DNA from: DATJUF01 sp035524095
GTDB lineage: Bacteria; Desulfobacterota; Binatia; Binatales; Binataceae
Reading direction: 5' to 3'
Assembly (NCBI GenBank): GCA_035524095.1
Contig: DATKPK010000164.1
Span: 1-25,738 of the forward strand
DNA: 25,738 nucleotides
Shown: one piece after another, positions 8,033-15,923 of the stretch
How the letters are laid out: the number at the start of each line of letters is the position of its first letter
How positions within the stretch are numbered: the stretch's first letter is position 1
Program-made: the position numbers and the translations under genes
Notes under the pieces: model-generated
Databases searched by the model: none
Told to the model about the DNA's origin: nothing
What the model saw: the letters and a program-made list of their open reading frames with translations, nothing else

Positions 8033-9460
8033 TTATTTTTCACCGGACGGGACACGCGGAGCGTAATATTCTACGAGTTCGGCTGCCAGTCCGACATAGT
8101 CGCGAGGTTCAAGCTTGAGTAGAGCGGCACGCGCCGCATCGCCGATAGGTAAATCGGCGACGAAACTCGCGATCGTCTCGCGATTGACTGTTCGCCCACG
8201 CGTTAGTTCCTTCAGGCGTTCGTACGGCCGATCACATGCATAACGGCGCATAACGGTCTGGACCGCCTCAGCCAAAATCTCCCAGGATTTCTCGTCTTCG
8301 AGGTCAGCCGCGATGCGCGCGCGATCAATTTCCAGTTTGCCGAGGCCGCGAGCGAGCGAGCTCAACGCAACCATCACGTGGCCGAAGACATTCCCAATCG
8401 CCCGCATGGCCGTGCTGTCGCTCAAATCGCGCTGCCAGCGCGCGACCGGCAACTTGACTGCGAGATGCTGGAACATCGCATTCGCGAGCCCAAAGTTACC
8501 CTCGGCATTTTCGAAGTCGATTGGATTGACTTTGTGCGGCATCACCGATGAGCCGACCTCGCCCTCGGCCAGCTTCTGTGTGAAGTAGCCGAGGGATACA
8601 TAACCCCATATATCGCGAGCGAGACTCAGCAAGATCGTGTCGATCCGCGTTACCGTATCGAACAATTCAGCGAGAAAATCGTGGCTTTCTATCTGTGTCG
8701 TCAACGGATTCCACACGAGGCCGAGTCCCTCGACGAAGCGACGACTGTGCTCAATCCAATCGACCTCGGGATAGGCTGTATGATGAGCATTAAGATTACC
8801 GACCGCACCGTTCGCCTTGCCAAGATACTCCTGCCGCCGTAACTGCTTCATTTGCCGTTCCAGCCGCCAGGCGAAAATTGCGAATTCCTTGCCGACCGTG
8901 GTCGGAGATGCGGCCTGTCCATGCGTTCGCGCGATCATCGCGACCTTGGCATGACGCCGGGAGTTAGCTGCTAGCGTGCCGAGGATCCGATCCAGCGCCG
9001 GCAGCAACTCGGCTTCGGCGAACTCCTTGAGCATGAGCGCCCAAGCGAGGTTGCTGATGTCCTCAGACGTGCAGGCGAAGTGGATCATTTCAAGTGGTAA
9101 AGACGCGTCGACCTGCGCGATGCGCTCTTTCAGGAAATATTCGAGGGCTTTAACGTCATGGTTGGTTTCCGCTTCGAGTTGCTTGACCCGCCGCGCGTCC
9201 GCGACTGTGAATCCTGAATCCAATGCTCGAAGCCCTTCAATTTGACTCGCGTTGAGCGCGGGGAGTGCATCAATTGCGGGATTTGACGCCAGCGCTAGAT
9301 ACCATTCGATTTCAACCCGAAGGCGGTAACGGATCAGCGCCGCTTCACTGAAATAGCGAGACAATGCGCGCGTACGCGAACGATAACGCCCATCAATCGG
9401 GCCGGCTTCGAGCAGCGTTAAATCCTGCTCGCCAAGCGGAACTTTAACCTCGGAGTCCAT
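8033..9460 (-). CDS. purB: Adenylosuccinate lyase, E. coli type
   Basis: PurB removes fumarate from SAICAR and from adenylosuccinate, so it works in both the purine backbone and the AMP branch. The protein (475 aa from ATG 9460) follows the E. coli-type subgroup: an early GPIDGRYRSR, CTSEDISN, the THGQ loop, and the fumarase/aspartase signature GSSVMPHKVNPIDFEN at about 303-318, which carries the catalytic Ser loop. ATG 9460 is preferred over a TTG 17 codons upstream because homologues begin only a few residues before the GPIDGRY motif. No strong ribosome-binding site is seen. It lies 56 nt behind dut and 145 nt ahead of purC. Pairing this PurB subtype with Bacillus-type PurSQL and Fe-S PurF is noted under findings. 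Confidence 0.95.
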   Translation of the reverse strand: MDSEVKVPLGEQDLTLLEAGPIDGRYRSRTRALSRYFSEAALIRYRLRVEIEWYLALASNPAIDALPALNASQIEGLRALDSGFTVADARRVKQLEAETNHDVKALEYFLKERIAQVDASLPLEMIHFACTSEDISNLAWALMLKEFAEAELLPALDRILGTLAANSRRHAKVAMIARTHGQAASPTTVGKEFAIFAWRLERQMKQLRRQEYLGKANGAVGNLNAHHTAYPEVDWIEHSRRFVEGLGLVWNPLTTQIESHDFLAELFDTVTRIDTILLSLARDIWGYVSLGYFTQKLAEGEVGSSVMPHKVNPIDFENAEGNFGLANAMFQHLAVKLPVARWQRDLSDSTAMRAIGNVFGHVMVALSSLARGLGKLEIDRARIAADLEDEKSWEILAEAVQTVMRRYACDRPYERLKELTRGRTVNRETIASFVADLPIGDAARAALLKLEPRDYVGLAAELVEYYAPRVPSGEK

Positions 9461-9516
9461 TTGTCGAAGTATAGCTGAAGTGGGCAGTATGAATTTACAG
9501 GCGCATTGCAAGAATA

Positions 9517-9954
9517 TCAGCGCCCAGTATGACCGAAGCCGCCCTCACCGCGATCGCTCGTTTCCAACTCTTCGACCTCGACTAAGGCCGCACGCGCGAT
9601 CGGCGCAATTATCAGTTGGGCAATGCGATCGCCGGGCTGAATCATCAACGGCTCGCTGCCAAGATTGATCAGTATAACCTTAATTTCGCCGCGATAATCG
9701 GCATCTATTGTACCGGGCGCATTGATCAGTGCTAATCCTTCAGACAGAGCACGCCCGCTGCGGGGACGAACCTGACCCTCGAAGCCGGCCGGAATTTCGA
9801 GAGCGATGCCAGTCGGTATGGCGATCCGTTCCAGCGGACGCAGCACGAATTCTTCGTTGATTGAGGCAATCAAGTCAAAGCCGGCCGCGTTTGCGCTGTG
9901 ATAGCGTGGAAGTTCGGCTTCGCGCAGCCGCTTGATCTTGACTGTAGGGATCAT
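9517..9954 (-). CDS. dut: Deoxyuridine 5'-triphosphate nucleotidohydrolase (dUTPase)
   Basis: This trimeric dUTPase hydrolyses dUTP to dUMP, keeping uracil out of DNA and feeding dTMP synthesis. All five family motifs are present in the 145-aa protein: AGFDLIA (24-30), RPRSGRAL (63-70), APGTIDADYRGE (79-90), GDRIAQLI (108-115) and the C-terminal RGEGGFGHTGR that closes over the active site. The start is the ATG at 9954, which has AGGAG four bases upstream and gives the usual family length. An upstream ATG-like extension to 10041 adds 29 residues with no family counterpart. It heads a minus-strand unit continuing into purB and is divergent from the beta-helix gene. Confidence 0.96.
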   Translation of the reverse strand: MIPTVKIKRLREAELPRYHSANAAGFDLIASINEEFVLRPLERIAIPTGIALEIPAGFEGQVRPRSGRALSEGLALINAPGTIDADYRGEIKVILINLGSEPLMIQPGDRIAQLIIAPIARAALVEVEELETSDRGEGGFGHTGR

Positions 9955-10135
9955 CACGCTCCTGGAAGTCCGCCACTCATTCGGCAACCTTCCCAACCAA
10001 TTTCCTGCATCAGTTAACGCAAAAACGCAAAAACGGTGCAACAGGCCGTATACGAACTTGCATCAGCTCCTCGCTATCGTCAGAGCCAGCAACTAGACTG
10101 CGGTGGGCAGTGGAATTGGGCGGGAGAAAAGCTAA

Positions 10136-10741
10136 ATGAGCAAGCGACTTTTAGTAATCTGTCTCACGTTTTTGGTTGTGGGCCTGATGCTGCATGGCAG
10201 CGCTCGCGCCCAGACCAAAATCACCAAGCCGAGCGGAGGCTTGCCGTATAAAATCAAGACCTCAGGCAGCTATTTCCTTGGTAGCAATCTCGCCGTCACG
10301 ACTAAGACCACAACGGCGATCATCGTGACTGCCTCCAATGTAACCATTAACCTCAATGGTTTCACTATTTCGGGCCTCGGGGCGACCGCTACTTCCGGCG
10401 TCGGCATCAATGCCTCTGCGGCCACCGGGGTAACAATCGCGAATGGGGTAATCACTGGCTTTGGTGGTGACGGTATCCTGCTCGGGAGCAACAGCACCGT
10501 CGAAAACATGCAGATCTATAACAACCGCGGAGATGGAGTGGACTGCGGCGGAACTTCGACAGCCTGCTTTGTCACAGGAAGCGTTATAACGGGGAACGGC
10601 GAGGCCGGTTTGGACTTCAGTGACGTGCATAGTGGATTTCTGAACAATGTCCTTAACCTTAACGATACTGGTACGGATGTAATCGGTGGCACCAATCTCG
10701 GCGGCAACGTTTGCAGCGGAAATGCTTGCCCTCAGTCATAA
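10136..10741 (+). CDS. Secreted right-handed beta-helix repeat protein
   Basis: This is a 201-aa exported protein of unknown role. The N-terminus (MSKRLLVICLTFLVVGLML, cleavage near SARAQ) is a clear signal peptide. The rest has short repeating strands such as NVTINLNGFTISG, GVTIANGVITGFGGDGILL and STVENMQIYNNRGDGV, the pattern of NosD/pectin-lyase-like parallel beta helices. Only about five or six coils are present and no catalytic residues could be picked out, so binding or structural roles are as likely as enzymatic ones. A GGGAG precedes the ATG at a suitable distance. It is the only plus-strand gene inside a run of minus-strand housekeeping genes. The two C-terminal Cys (in GNVCSGNACPQS) could form a disulfide. 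Confidence 0.8.
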   Translation: MSKRLLVICLTFLVVGLMLHGSARAQTKITKPSGGLPYKIKTSGSYFLGSNLAVTTKTTTAIIVTASNVTINLNGFTISGLGATATSGVGINASAATGVTIANGVITGFGGDGILLGSNSTVENMQIYNNRGDGVDCGGTSTACFVTGSVITGNGEAGLDFSDVHSGFLNNVLNLNDTGTDVIGGTNLGGNVCSGNACPQS

Positions 10742-10771
10742 AAAAGGGCGCCCGGCCAAAGCCGCGCGCCC
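10740..10771 (-). terminator. Rho-independent terminator ending the pnp/M16 peptidase unit
   Basis: Read on the minus strand, a GC-rich stem GGGCGC...GCGCCC with an inner GGC/GCC pairing (10771-10746) runs directly into six T residues (10745-10740). This is a textbook intrinsic terminator for the peptidase gene ending at 10807. On the plus strand the same hairpin follows the beta-helix stop but lacks a T tract, so it may stabilise that mRNA end rather than terminate it. Confidence 0.8.
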
Positions 10772-10806
10772 ATTAGCTGACCTCAATTAATTCGCGACCG
10801 GAAAAG

Positions 10807-12069
10807 CTAGTTGATCGCCGACCAGACTTCGTTGGTCAATTCCCGCCCTTTCAAATCGCCGACCAAAACCATCCCCATTTGGTCAGGCTTGAAGCATATC
10901 GACGCCAGTTCAACCACTTGGTCGTTCGTCACTTGCTCAATCCCATGCGCGACTTCCTCCAGCGGGATATCACGGCGGAAATAGATTTCATTGCGCGCCA
11001 GCCGGTTCATACGGCTGTCAGTAGATTCCATGCCGAGCAGCATATTGCCTTTGAGCTGGCTCTTGGCTCGTGACAGTTCGCGTGGTTCAAGGCCGTCGCG
11101 CGCGACTTTGCCGATCTCGTTGAGCGTTACCTCGATTACTTCTTCCACCCACTCAGGATTGGTTCCCGCATAGACGCCGAAATAACCACAATCCATGAAG
11201 GCCGACAGGAACGAGTAGATGCTATAGACGCGCCCGCGTTTTTCGCGGACTTCCTGGAACAGCCGCGACGACATCCCGCCACCCAGCGCCGTGTTCATCA
11301 CGTAGGCCGCGTAACGTAGCGGATCGACTTGGCTGATGCTCGGGCCGCCGAGGCACAAATGAGCCTGTTCAAGCTTCTTCGTATGATTCAGGACCACCGC
11401 GCGCTCTTTCGGCGGAGTAATCGGGTCCGGATGGCCATCGCCTGCTACCACGTTGAACAAGCGCTCACAGTCAGCCGCAAGCTTGTCATGGTCGATCGCT
11501 CCGGCCGCCGCGATAAAGACCCGGCCGGCGCGGTAACGTTCGGCCATAAAGGTTAGGAGCATCTCTCGGTCGATGGCATTGACAGTGTCGTTAGAGCCGA
11601 AAATCGGCAGCGCCAGCGGATGTCCGTTCCAGAAATGGAGATTGAAGAGGTCGTGGATAAAATCGTCAGGCGTATCTTCCGCCTGCGAGATCTCTTGCAG
11701 GACCACCTGCCGCTCGCGGTCAATCTCGTCAGGCGCGAAGGTCGATTCAAGAAAGAGGTCGGCCAATAGATCGGTTGCCATCGCCAAGTCCTCGCCGAGG
11801 ACTTTGGCGTAGTAACATGTGTACTCCTTGCCGGTGAACGCGTTCAGTACACCCCCGACCGCGTCCATTTGTTCAGCGATTTCCGCCGCCGTGCGCTTCT
11901 TTGTTCCTTTGAACAACAGATGCTCGATGAAATGCGAAACACCATTTTCGTGTGGCTCTTCGTAGCGGGAACCGTTTTCGACCCAAATTCCGATCGTCGC
12001 CGACAATACCTGCGGCATCGACTCCGTGAGTATACGCACGCCATTGGAAAGAACGCTCTTGCGCACCAT
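10807..12069 (-). CDS. M16 family zinc metallopeptidase (processing-peptidase-like)
   Basis: This 420-aa protein belongs to the M16B (mitochondrial-processing-peptidase-like, PepR/YmxG) group. The inverted zinc motif HFIEH is at His46-Glu49-His50, and the third ligand Glu126 lies 76 residues on in VVLQEISQAED. The C-terminal half carries the second, non-catalytic M16 domain with GGPSISQVDPLRYAAYVMNT and GGGMSSRLFQEVREKRG. The start at ATG 12069 matches the family opening (VRKSVLSNGVRILTE), lies four bases beyond the pnp stop and has AAGGA upstream. Longer versions to 12150 would run through the end of pnp. The pnp-M16 order is frequent in deltaproteobacteria and Firmicutes. Its substrate is unknown. 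Confidence 0.94.
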   Translation of the reverse strand: MVRKSVLSNGVRILTESMPQVLSATIGIWVENGSRYEEPHENGVSHFIEHLLFKGTKKRTAAEIAEQMDAVGGVLNAFTGKEYTCYYAKVLGEDLAMATDLLADLFLESTFAPDEIDRERQVVLQEISQAEDTPDDFIHDLFNLHFWNGHPLALPIFGSNDTVNAIDREMLLTFMAERYRAGRVFIAAAGAIDHDKLAADCERLFNVVAGDGHPDPITPPKERAVVLNHTKKLEQAHLCLGGPSISQVDPLRYAAYVMNTALGGGMSSRLFQEVREKRGRVYSIYSFLSAFMDCGYFGVYAGTNPEWVEEVIEVTLNEIGKVARDGLEPRELSRAKSQLKGNMLLGMESTDSRMNRLARNEIYFRRDIPLEEVAHGIEQVTNDQVVELASICFKPDQMGMVLVGDLKGRELTNEVWSAIN

Positions 12070-12073
12070 CCGT

Positions 12074-14170
12074 TTAGCTTTCCTTCTGCTGGAGGTCTTG
12101 TTGCGCCTCGCGGAGTGAAAGGCGGATCTTGCCGCTGCGGTCGACGTCAAGCACCTTCACCATGATTTCATCGCCTTCGTGGATCACGTCTTCGACACGG
12201 CGGACACGTTCATTGGACAACTGGGAAATATGCAGCAGGCCGTCAGTGCCGGGGAAAATCTCGACGAAAGCGCCGAAGTCCACGATCTTACGCACGATAC
12301 CGCGGTAAATACGGCCGACTTCAGGCTCGGCAGTGATCGCCTCGATTGCGCTTATAGCTCTTTCCATCGCATTGCCGTCGGACGAGGCGATGAGTACCGT
12401 GCCGTCGTCTTCGATATCAATTTTGCAACCGGTGTCTTCAACGAGCCCGCGAATTACTTTGCCACCAGGTCCGATCACGTCACGAATCTTGTCAGGCTTG
12501 ATATGCAGGGTCACGATGCGGGGCGCATAGGTGGACATCTCGGTGCGCGGCGCGTTTATCGCTTTCTCCATCACACTGAGGACAAAAAGCCGGGCCTCGC
12601 GCGCCTGATGAAGCGCATGGCGCATCACGTCGCGATTCACCCCGCCAACCTTGTTATCCATCTGGATCGCGGTAACACCTTCAGACGTTCCTGCGACCTT
12701 GAAATCCATATCGCCAAGATGGTCTTCGTCACCCAGAATATCGGTCAGGACCCGAACTTGCTCACCTTCCTTTACCAGACCCATCGCGATGCCAGCGACG
12801 GCGGCCTTGATCGGCACACCGGCATCCATCAGCGCGAGGCTGCCACCGCATACAGTGGCCATCGACGAGCTGCCATTGGACTCCAACACTTCGGAGACAA
12901 CTCTGATGGTATAAGGGAAATCGGCCTCCGGCGGCAGTACTGGAATCAAGGCTCGCTCGGCCAGCGCACCGTGCCCGATCTCGCGACGTGAGGACCCGCG
13001 CAGAGGTTTTACTTCACCGGTTGAAAACGGCGGAAAGTTGTAGTGAAGCAGAAACTTTTTGTAGCGCTCGCCCAACAGCGCGTCGACACGCTGCTCATCT
13101 GACGAAGTTCCGAGCGTTACTGTCGCAAGCGCCTGGGTTTCGCCACGGGTGAAAAGCGCGGAGCCGTGAACCCTTGGCAGTACTTTCACCTGCGCACTGA
13201 GCGGCCGAATCTCGGTTGAACTGCGATCGTCGATACGGCGGTCCTGCTCGAGGATCACGCGGCGCACGCGCTCGCGTAGCACCTTATCGAACGCTTCTGA
13301 GAGTTCGTTCTTCCGATCCGGAAAACGCTCGGCAAGTTCGGCTACCGTGCGATCGGAAAGACTATAGATCGCAGTGTTGCGTTCTTTCTTGCCGGATATC
13401 TTAAGTGCCTCTTCGAGTTCCGCGGCGACGCGGCCGCGGACTGCTTCCAATACCTCGGGATCGAGCACCTTGGGCTTGAATTCACGCTTTGGCTTGCCGG
13501 CAAGGCTGCGCAATTGTTCCTGCATCTCGAAGATCGGACGCATCTCTTCATGTGCAAAGAAGAGCGCTTCGAGAATCGCCTCCTCGTCGACGATCTGGGC
13601 TCCGCCCTCGAGCATCACTATGGAGTCCGGCTGGGCCGCAACGACCATAGCGATATCGCTGAATTCCAACTCGTCGGCGGTCGGATTGATAACGAATTTT
13701 CCGTCAATCCTCCCCACACGGACGGCTGCCACTTGGCCCTTGTGTGGTACGTCGGAAACTTCCAACGCGGCCGACGTGGCAATCAGCGAGAGCATGTCTG
13801 GATCGCAATCGCGATCGGCCGATAGCACATTGACGATGATTTGGGTTTCCCGGTCGTAACCCTTGGGAAACAGCGGACGCATCGCACGATCGATCAAGCG
13901 AGAGGTCAGAATCTCTTTTTCCGAAGGCCGCCCCTCACGCTTGAAGAACCCGCCTGGAATCTTACCGGCGGCATAAGTCTTTTCCTGATAATCGACGGTG
14001 AGTGGCAGGAAGTCGATCTTGTCCCGCCCTTGATACGCCGAGACGACCGTCGCTAGCACCATCGTGTCGCCATATTGGGCGAGCACCGCACCATGGGCCT
14101 GACGTGCAAGGCGACCCGTCTCGAGCGACAGTGGTCGTCCCGCGAACTGAATTTCTAACTTTCTGTACAT
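12074..14170 (-). CDS. pnp: Polyribonucleotide nucleotidyltransferase (PNPase)
   Basis: PNPase degrades RNA 3' to 5' with phosphate, usually within a degradosome, and can add tails in reverse. The 698-aa protein contains two RNase PH cores, the second with FSTGEVKPLRGSSRREIGHG. These are followed by a KH domain (about 549-618, with VIGPGGKVIRGL) and an S1 domain (about 619-690, with GRIYRGIVRKIVDFGAF). The ATG at 14170 (MYRKLEIQF) gives the usual family N-terminus. An ATG at 14227 or TTG at 14242 is also open and would add 19-24 unconserved residues, and no start has a clear ribosome-binding site. It follows rpsO through a leader of about 185 nt with several hairpins, and the M16 peptidase follows four bases after its stop. 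Confidence 0.96.
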   Translation of the reverse strand: MYRKLEIQFAGRPLSLETGRLARQAHGAVLAQYGDTMVLATVVSAYQGRDKIDFLPLTVDYQEKTYAAGKIPGGFFKREGRPSEKEILTSRLIDRAMRPLFPKGYDRETQIIVNVLSADRDCDPDMLSLIATSAALEVSDVPHKGQVAAVRVGRIDGKFVINPTADELEFSDIAMVVAAQPDSIVMLEGGAQIVDEEAILEALFFAHEEMRPIFEMQEQLRSLAGKPKREFKPKVLDPEVLEAVRGRVAAELEEALKISGKKERNTAIYSLSDRTVAELAERFPDRKNELSEAFDKVLRERVRRVILEQDRRIDDRSSTEIRPLSAQVKVLPRVHGSALFTRGETQALATVTLGTSSDEQRVDALLGERYKKFLLHYNFPPFSTGEVKPLRGSSRREIGHGALAERALIPVLPPEADFPYTIRVVSEVLESNGSSSMATVCGGSLALMDAGVPIKAAVAGIAMGLVKEGEQVRVLTDILGDEDHLGDMDFKVAGTSEGVTAIQMDNKVGGVNRDVMRHALHQAREARLFVLSVMEKAINAPRTEMSTYAPRIVTLHIKPDKIRDVIGPGGKVIRGLVEDTGCKIDIEDDGTVLIASSDGNAMERAISAIEAITAEPEVGRIYRGIVRKIVDFGAFVEIFPGTDGLLHISQLSNERVRRVEDVIHEGDEIMVKVLDVDRSGKIRLSLREAQQDLQQKES

Positions 14171-14189
14171 TGATACATTACCGGGGAGT

Positions 14190-14225
14190 GAGCTCTTTTG
14201 AGTTTGCGGAGAATCCGCAGAGCTC
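14190..14225 (-). promoter_or_regulatory. Stem-loop in the pnp leader
   Basis: A perfect six-base stem TGCGGA-GAA-TCCGCA (14205-14219) is enclosed by two copies of the self-complementary hexamer GAGCTC (14190-14195 and 14220-14225), which can pair as an outer stem around an unpaired bulge. It ends 20 nt before the pnp ATG and has no T tract on the minus strand, so it is not a terminator. In enterobacteria a leader hairpin cut by RNase III mediates pnp autoregulation; a similar role here is an inference from position. Confidence 0.45.
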
Positions 14226-14283
14226 ATTCCCGATGCCCCCAAACTGCATACCGATCCAGGCGTGAATCACCACGATGGACTCA

Positions 14284-14311
14284 CAGACTCGCGTCTGCTA
14301 GGCCTCCTAGC
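14284..14311 (-). promoter_or_regulatory. Tandem hairpins in the rpsO-pnp intergenic region
   Basis: Two abutting perfect inverted repeats occur: CAGAC-TCGC-GTCTG at 14284-14297 and GCTAGG-CCT-CCTAGC at 14297-14311. They share one base and begin 45 nt beyond the rpsO stop. Neither is followed by T residues on the minus strand. They may mark an RNA-processing site between rpsO and pnp or protect the rpsO 3' end. Confidence 0.4.
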
Positions 14312-14355
14312 TTCAGCCTGGCCTACGTACGCCGATATCGCTCACAAGCTTCCAG

Positions 14356-14625
14356 CTAGCGCCGGATACCGAGCTTCTCGATCAGCCCTTTATAACGGTC
14401 GAAATCGCGCGAATGCAGATAGTCGAGCAGTCGGCGGCGCTTGCCAACCAGCCGCAGCAAACCTCGGCGCGAATGATGGTCCTTCGCGTGGGTCTTTAGA
14501 TGCTGCGTAAGCTGCTCGATCCGTGCGGTGAAGATGGCTACCTGGACTTCGGAGGAACCACTGTCTCCAGCGGTCCGAGCATTTGCGGCTATTACTTCCC
14601 GCTTGCGGGCGGCCTCGAGGGGCAT
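14356..14625 (-). CDS. rpsO: 30S ribosomal protein S15
   Basis: S15 binds 16S rRNA early in assembly of the small-subunit platform. The 89-aa length is exact for the family. The protein shows GDSGSSEVQVAIFTARIEQL, HLKTHAKDHHSRRGLLRLVG and KRRRLLDYLH, the rRNA-contacting core. The start ATG 14625 is preceded by a purine-rich stretch rather than a strong ribosome-binding site, which fits a gene known in other bacteria to be repressed by its own product at the leader. It sits in the conserved truB-rpsO-pnp order, 109 nt behind truB. Confidence 0.97.
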   Translation of the reverse strand: MPLEAARKREVIAANARTAGDSGSSEVQVAIFTARIEQLTQHLKTHAKDHHSRRGLLRLVGKRRRLLDYLHSRDFDRYKGLIEKLGIRR

Positions 14626-14734
14626 CAGGTCTTCTTTTTCCCTTTTCCTTTTACTTGACTCGCCAAAGTAGCAGACCCCCTGCCTACAGTAAAGTCACCC
14701 TCCGACAACCGTATCGGACGGAATTAGAGCTCGA

Positions 14735-15622
14735 TTACGGATGATTAAAGCCGCGCAGGACTCGCGCGGTGGCTCGCGAAACCGCTTCAGCAACGGCCAA
14801 CAGATGACCGTCAGCGATCACCTTAAACAAGGTCGACTGAGGCGGCGCGAGAAAATCCAAGGCTCGCGAATCTCCATTCCGCAAGCGTTGCGCGATCGTC
14901 CCTTCCACTGTGACCTCGGGCAGATCGGTCAAGGCCTCACGCAACCCTATTGTTATGTTGGCGGCATGGCCCTGTTCGAGAGCGTCGAGAACCTCACTGA
15001 GCGGAAACGCCCGTTGGAGTGTAAAATTACCACTACTCAGTCGCCGCAACTCGCTTAGATGCCCTACGGTGCCGAGCGCCCGTCCGATATCCCGTGCGAG
15101 CGAGCGGACGTAGGTGCCGGTCGAGCATGCAACCGTGAAGCGCAAAGCCGACGGCTCGCCCGTCTCCAGCGTCAGTCGATGAATTTCGACTCGCCGTGGC
15201 GCTGGCGGCTCAACGTCTTCACCGTTACGGGCGAGTTTGTAAAGCGGCACGCCGTCGCGCTTGATCGCCGAAAATATGGGAGGAATTTGCTCGATCGCGC
15301 CCGTAAAGCGCCGCGCCGTCTCCCCAAGCGTGGCCACAGTTAGATCAGGCGAATCAGCGGTGCAAACGACTGTGCCGGTACAGTCTAGCGTGTCCGTCTC
15401 AACCCCTAGCGCGATGACGCCCTGATAGACCTTGGGCCCCTCTTGAATGAACGGCGCGAGCTTGGTCGCCTCACCGATCATTATCGGCAACAGACCCGAC
15501 GCGAATGGGTCGAGCGTACCGAGATGGCCAACGCGCGCAGGACGTACGTGCCGCTTCACCGCCCGTACTAACTCGGCCGAAGTCGGACCGATCGGTTTGT
15601 CAACGAGAATTATTCCATCCAT
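14735..15622 (-). CDS. truB: tRNA pseudouridine(55) synthase
   Basis: TruB converts U55 in the T-loop of tRNAs to pseudouridine and acts as a tRNA chaperone. The 295-aa protein begins MDGIILVDKPIGPTS; the catalytic Asp38 lies in GHLGTLDPFASGLLP. Further family segments are the Tyr-containing KVYQGVIALGVETDTLDCTG and CSTGTYVRSLARDIG. The ATG at 15622 is preferred to a TTG four codons earlier because it matches the family N-terminus. In most bacteria truB follows infB and rbfA; here the next gene upstream is a divergent cytochrome gene, so truB appears to head its own unit. The C-terminal part (about 230-295) is a PUA-like extension. Confidence 0.95.
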   Translation of the reverse strand: MDGIILVDKPIGPTSAELVRAVKRHVRPARVGHLGTLDPFASGLLPIMIGEATKLAPFIQEGPKVYQGVIALGVETDTLDCTGTVVCTADSPDLTVATLGETARRFTGAIEQIPPIFSAIKRDGVPLYKLARNGEDVEPPAPRRVEIHRLTLETGEPSALRFTVACSTGTYVRSLARDIGRALGTVGHLSELRRLSSGNFTLQRAFPLSEVLDALEQGHAANITIGLREALTDLPEVTVEGTIAQRLRNGDSRALDFLAPPQSTLFKVIADGHLLAVAEAVSRATARVLRGFNHP

Positions 15623-15923
15623 CGAAAGGCTCAACGATAGCCGATACCTGTGATGGGGATAAGCCGACTAGAGCATCGCCTTCGCTTGCGACCCCATACA
15701 AGCGACACAAAATTTGCCGGGCGCGGACTGGTCTTTTATCAACAGGGAATTAGTCCGCCTTAGAGTATCAGCGACTACTAAGGATTTTTAAGGTTAAAGA
15801 GTGATAATTATCAATAATTTAGTAATAATAATATCTATTTACATCTCATTACATCTGTAGATTGCTCGGTGCACCTTCTGCCGATAGCTTCTTGGACTGA
15901 TTCTACATACAGGAGGGGCTTTA
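15623..15923. promoter_or_regulatory. Divergent intergenic region, truB / di-heme cytochrome
   Basis: These 301 nt contain no convincing gene and must carry the promoters of truB (minus) and the cytochrome gene (plus). The half next to the cytochrome gene is strikingly AT-rich (about 15780-15850) compared with the rest of the window. It holds the palindrome listed separately. ATTAGTCCGCC at 15749-15759 repeats a word also found in the right-hand efflux region. No reliable -10/-35 pair could be fixed. Confidence 0.5.
15802..15813. promoter_or_regulatory. Perfect palindrome TGATAATTATCA, possible operator
   Basis: TGATAATTATCA reads identically on both strands and lies about 110 nt before the cytochrome start. 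Its TGATAAT and ATTATCA arms are those of the Fur 7-1-7 consensus, but they overlap here instead of flanking one base, so it is not a standard Fur box. It could be the target of a Fur-like or other dimeric regulator, or simply part of AT-rich promoter DNA. Confidence 0.35.

Noticed and set aside
9461..9511. TTG start extending PurB by 17 residues
   Set aside because: The added residues have no counterpart in the family and no ribosome-binding site; ATG 9460 fits the known N-terminus.
10016..10035. Short direct repeat of AACGCAAA between dut and the beta-helix gene
   Set aside because: Only two imperfectly bounded copies in A-rich DNA are seen; this is too short to support a CRISPR, iteron or operator call.
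12179..12991. 270-aa plus-strand open frame inside pnp
   Set aside because: It lies antisense to the KH/S1 and second RNase PH part of PNPase, with a composition typical of a shadow frame.
14701..14718. Small dyad TCCGA...TCGGA between truB and rpsO as a terminator
   Set aside because: It has a five-base stem with an 8-nt loop and no T tract on the minus strand; truB and rpsO are normally co-transcribed.
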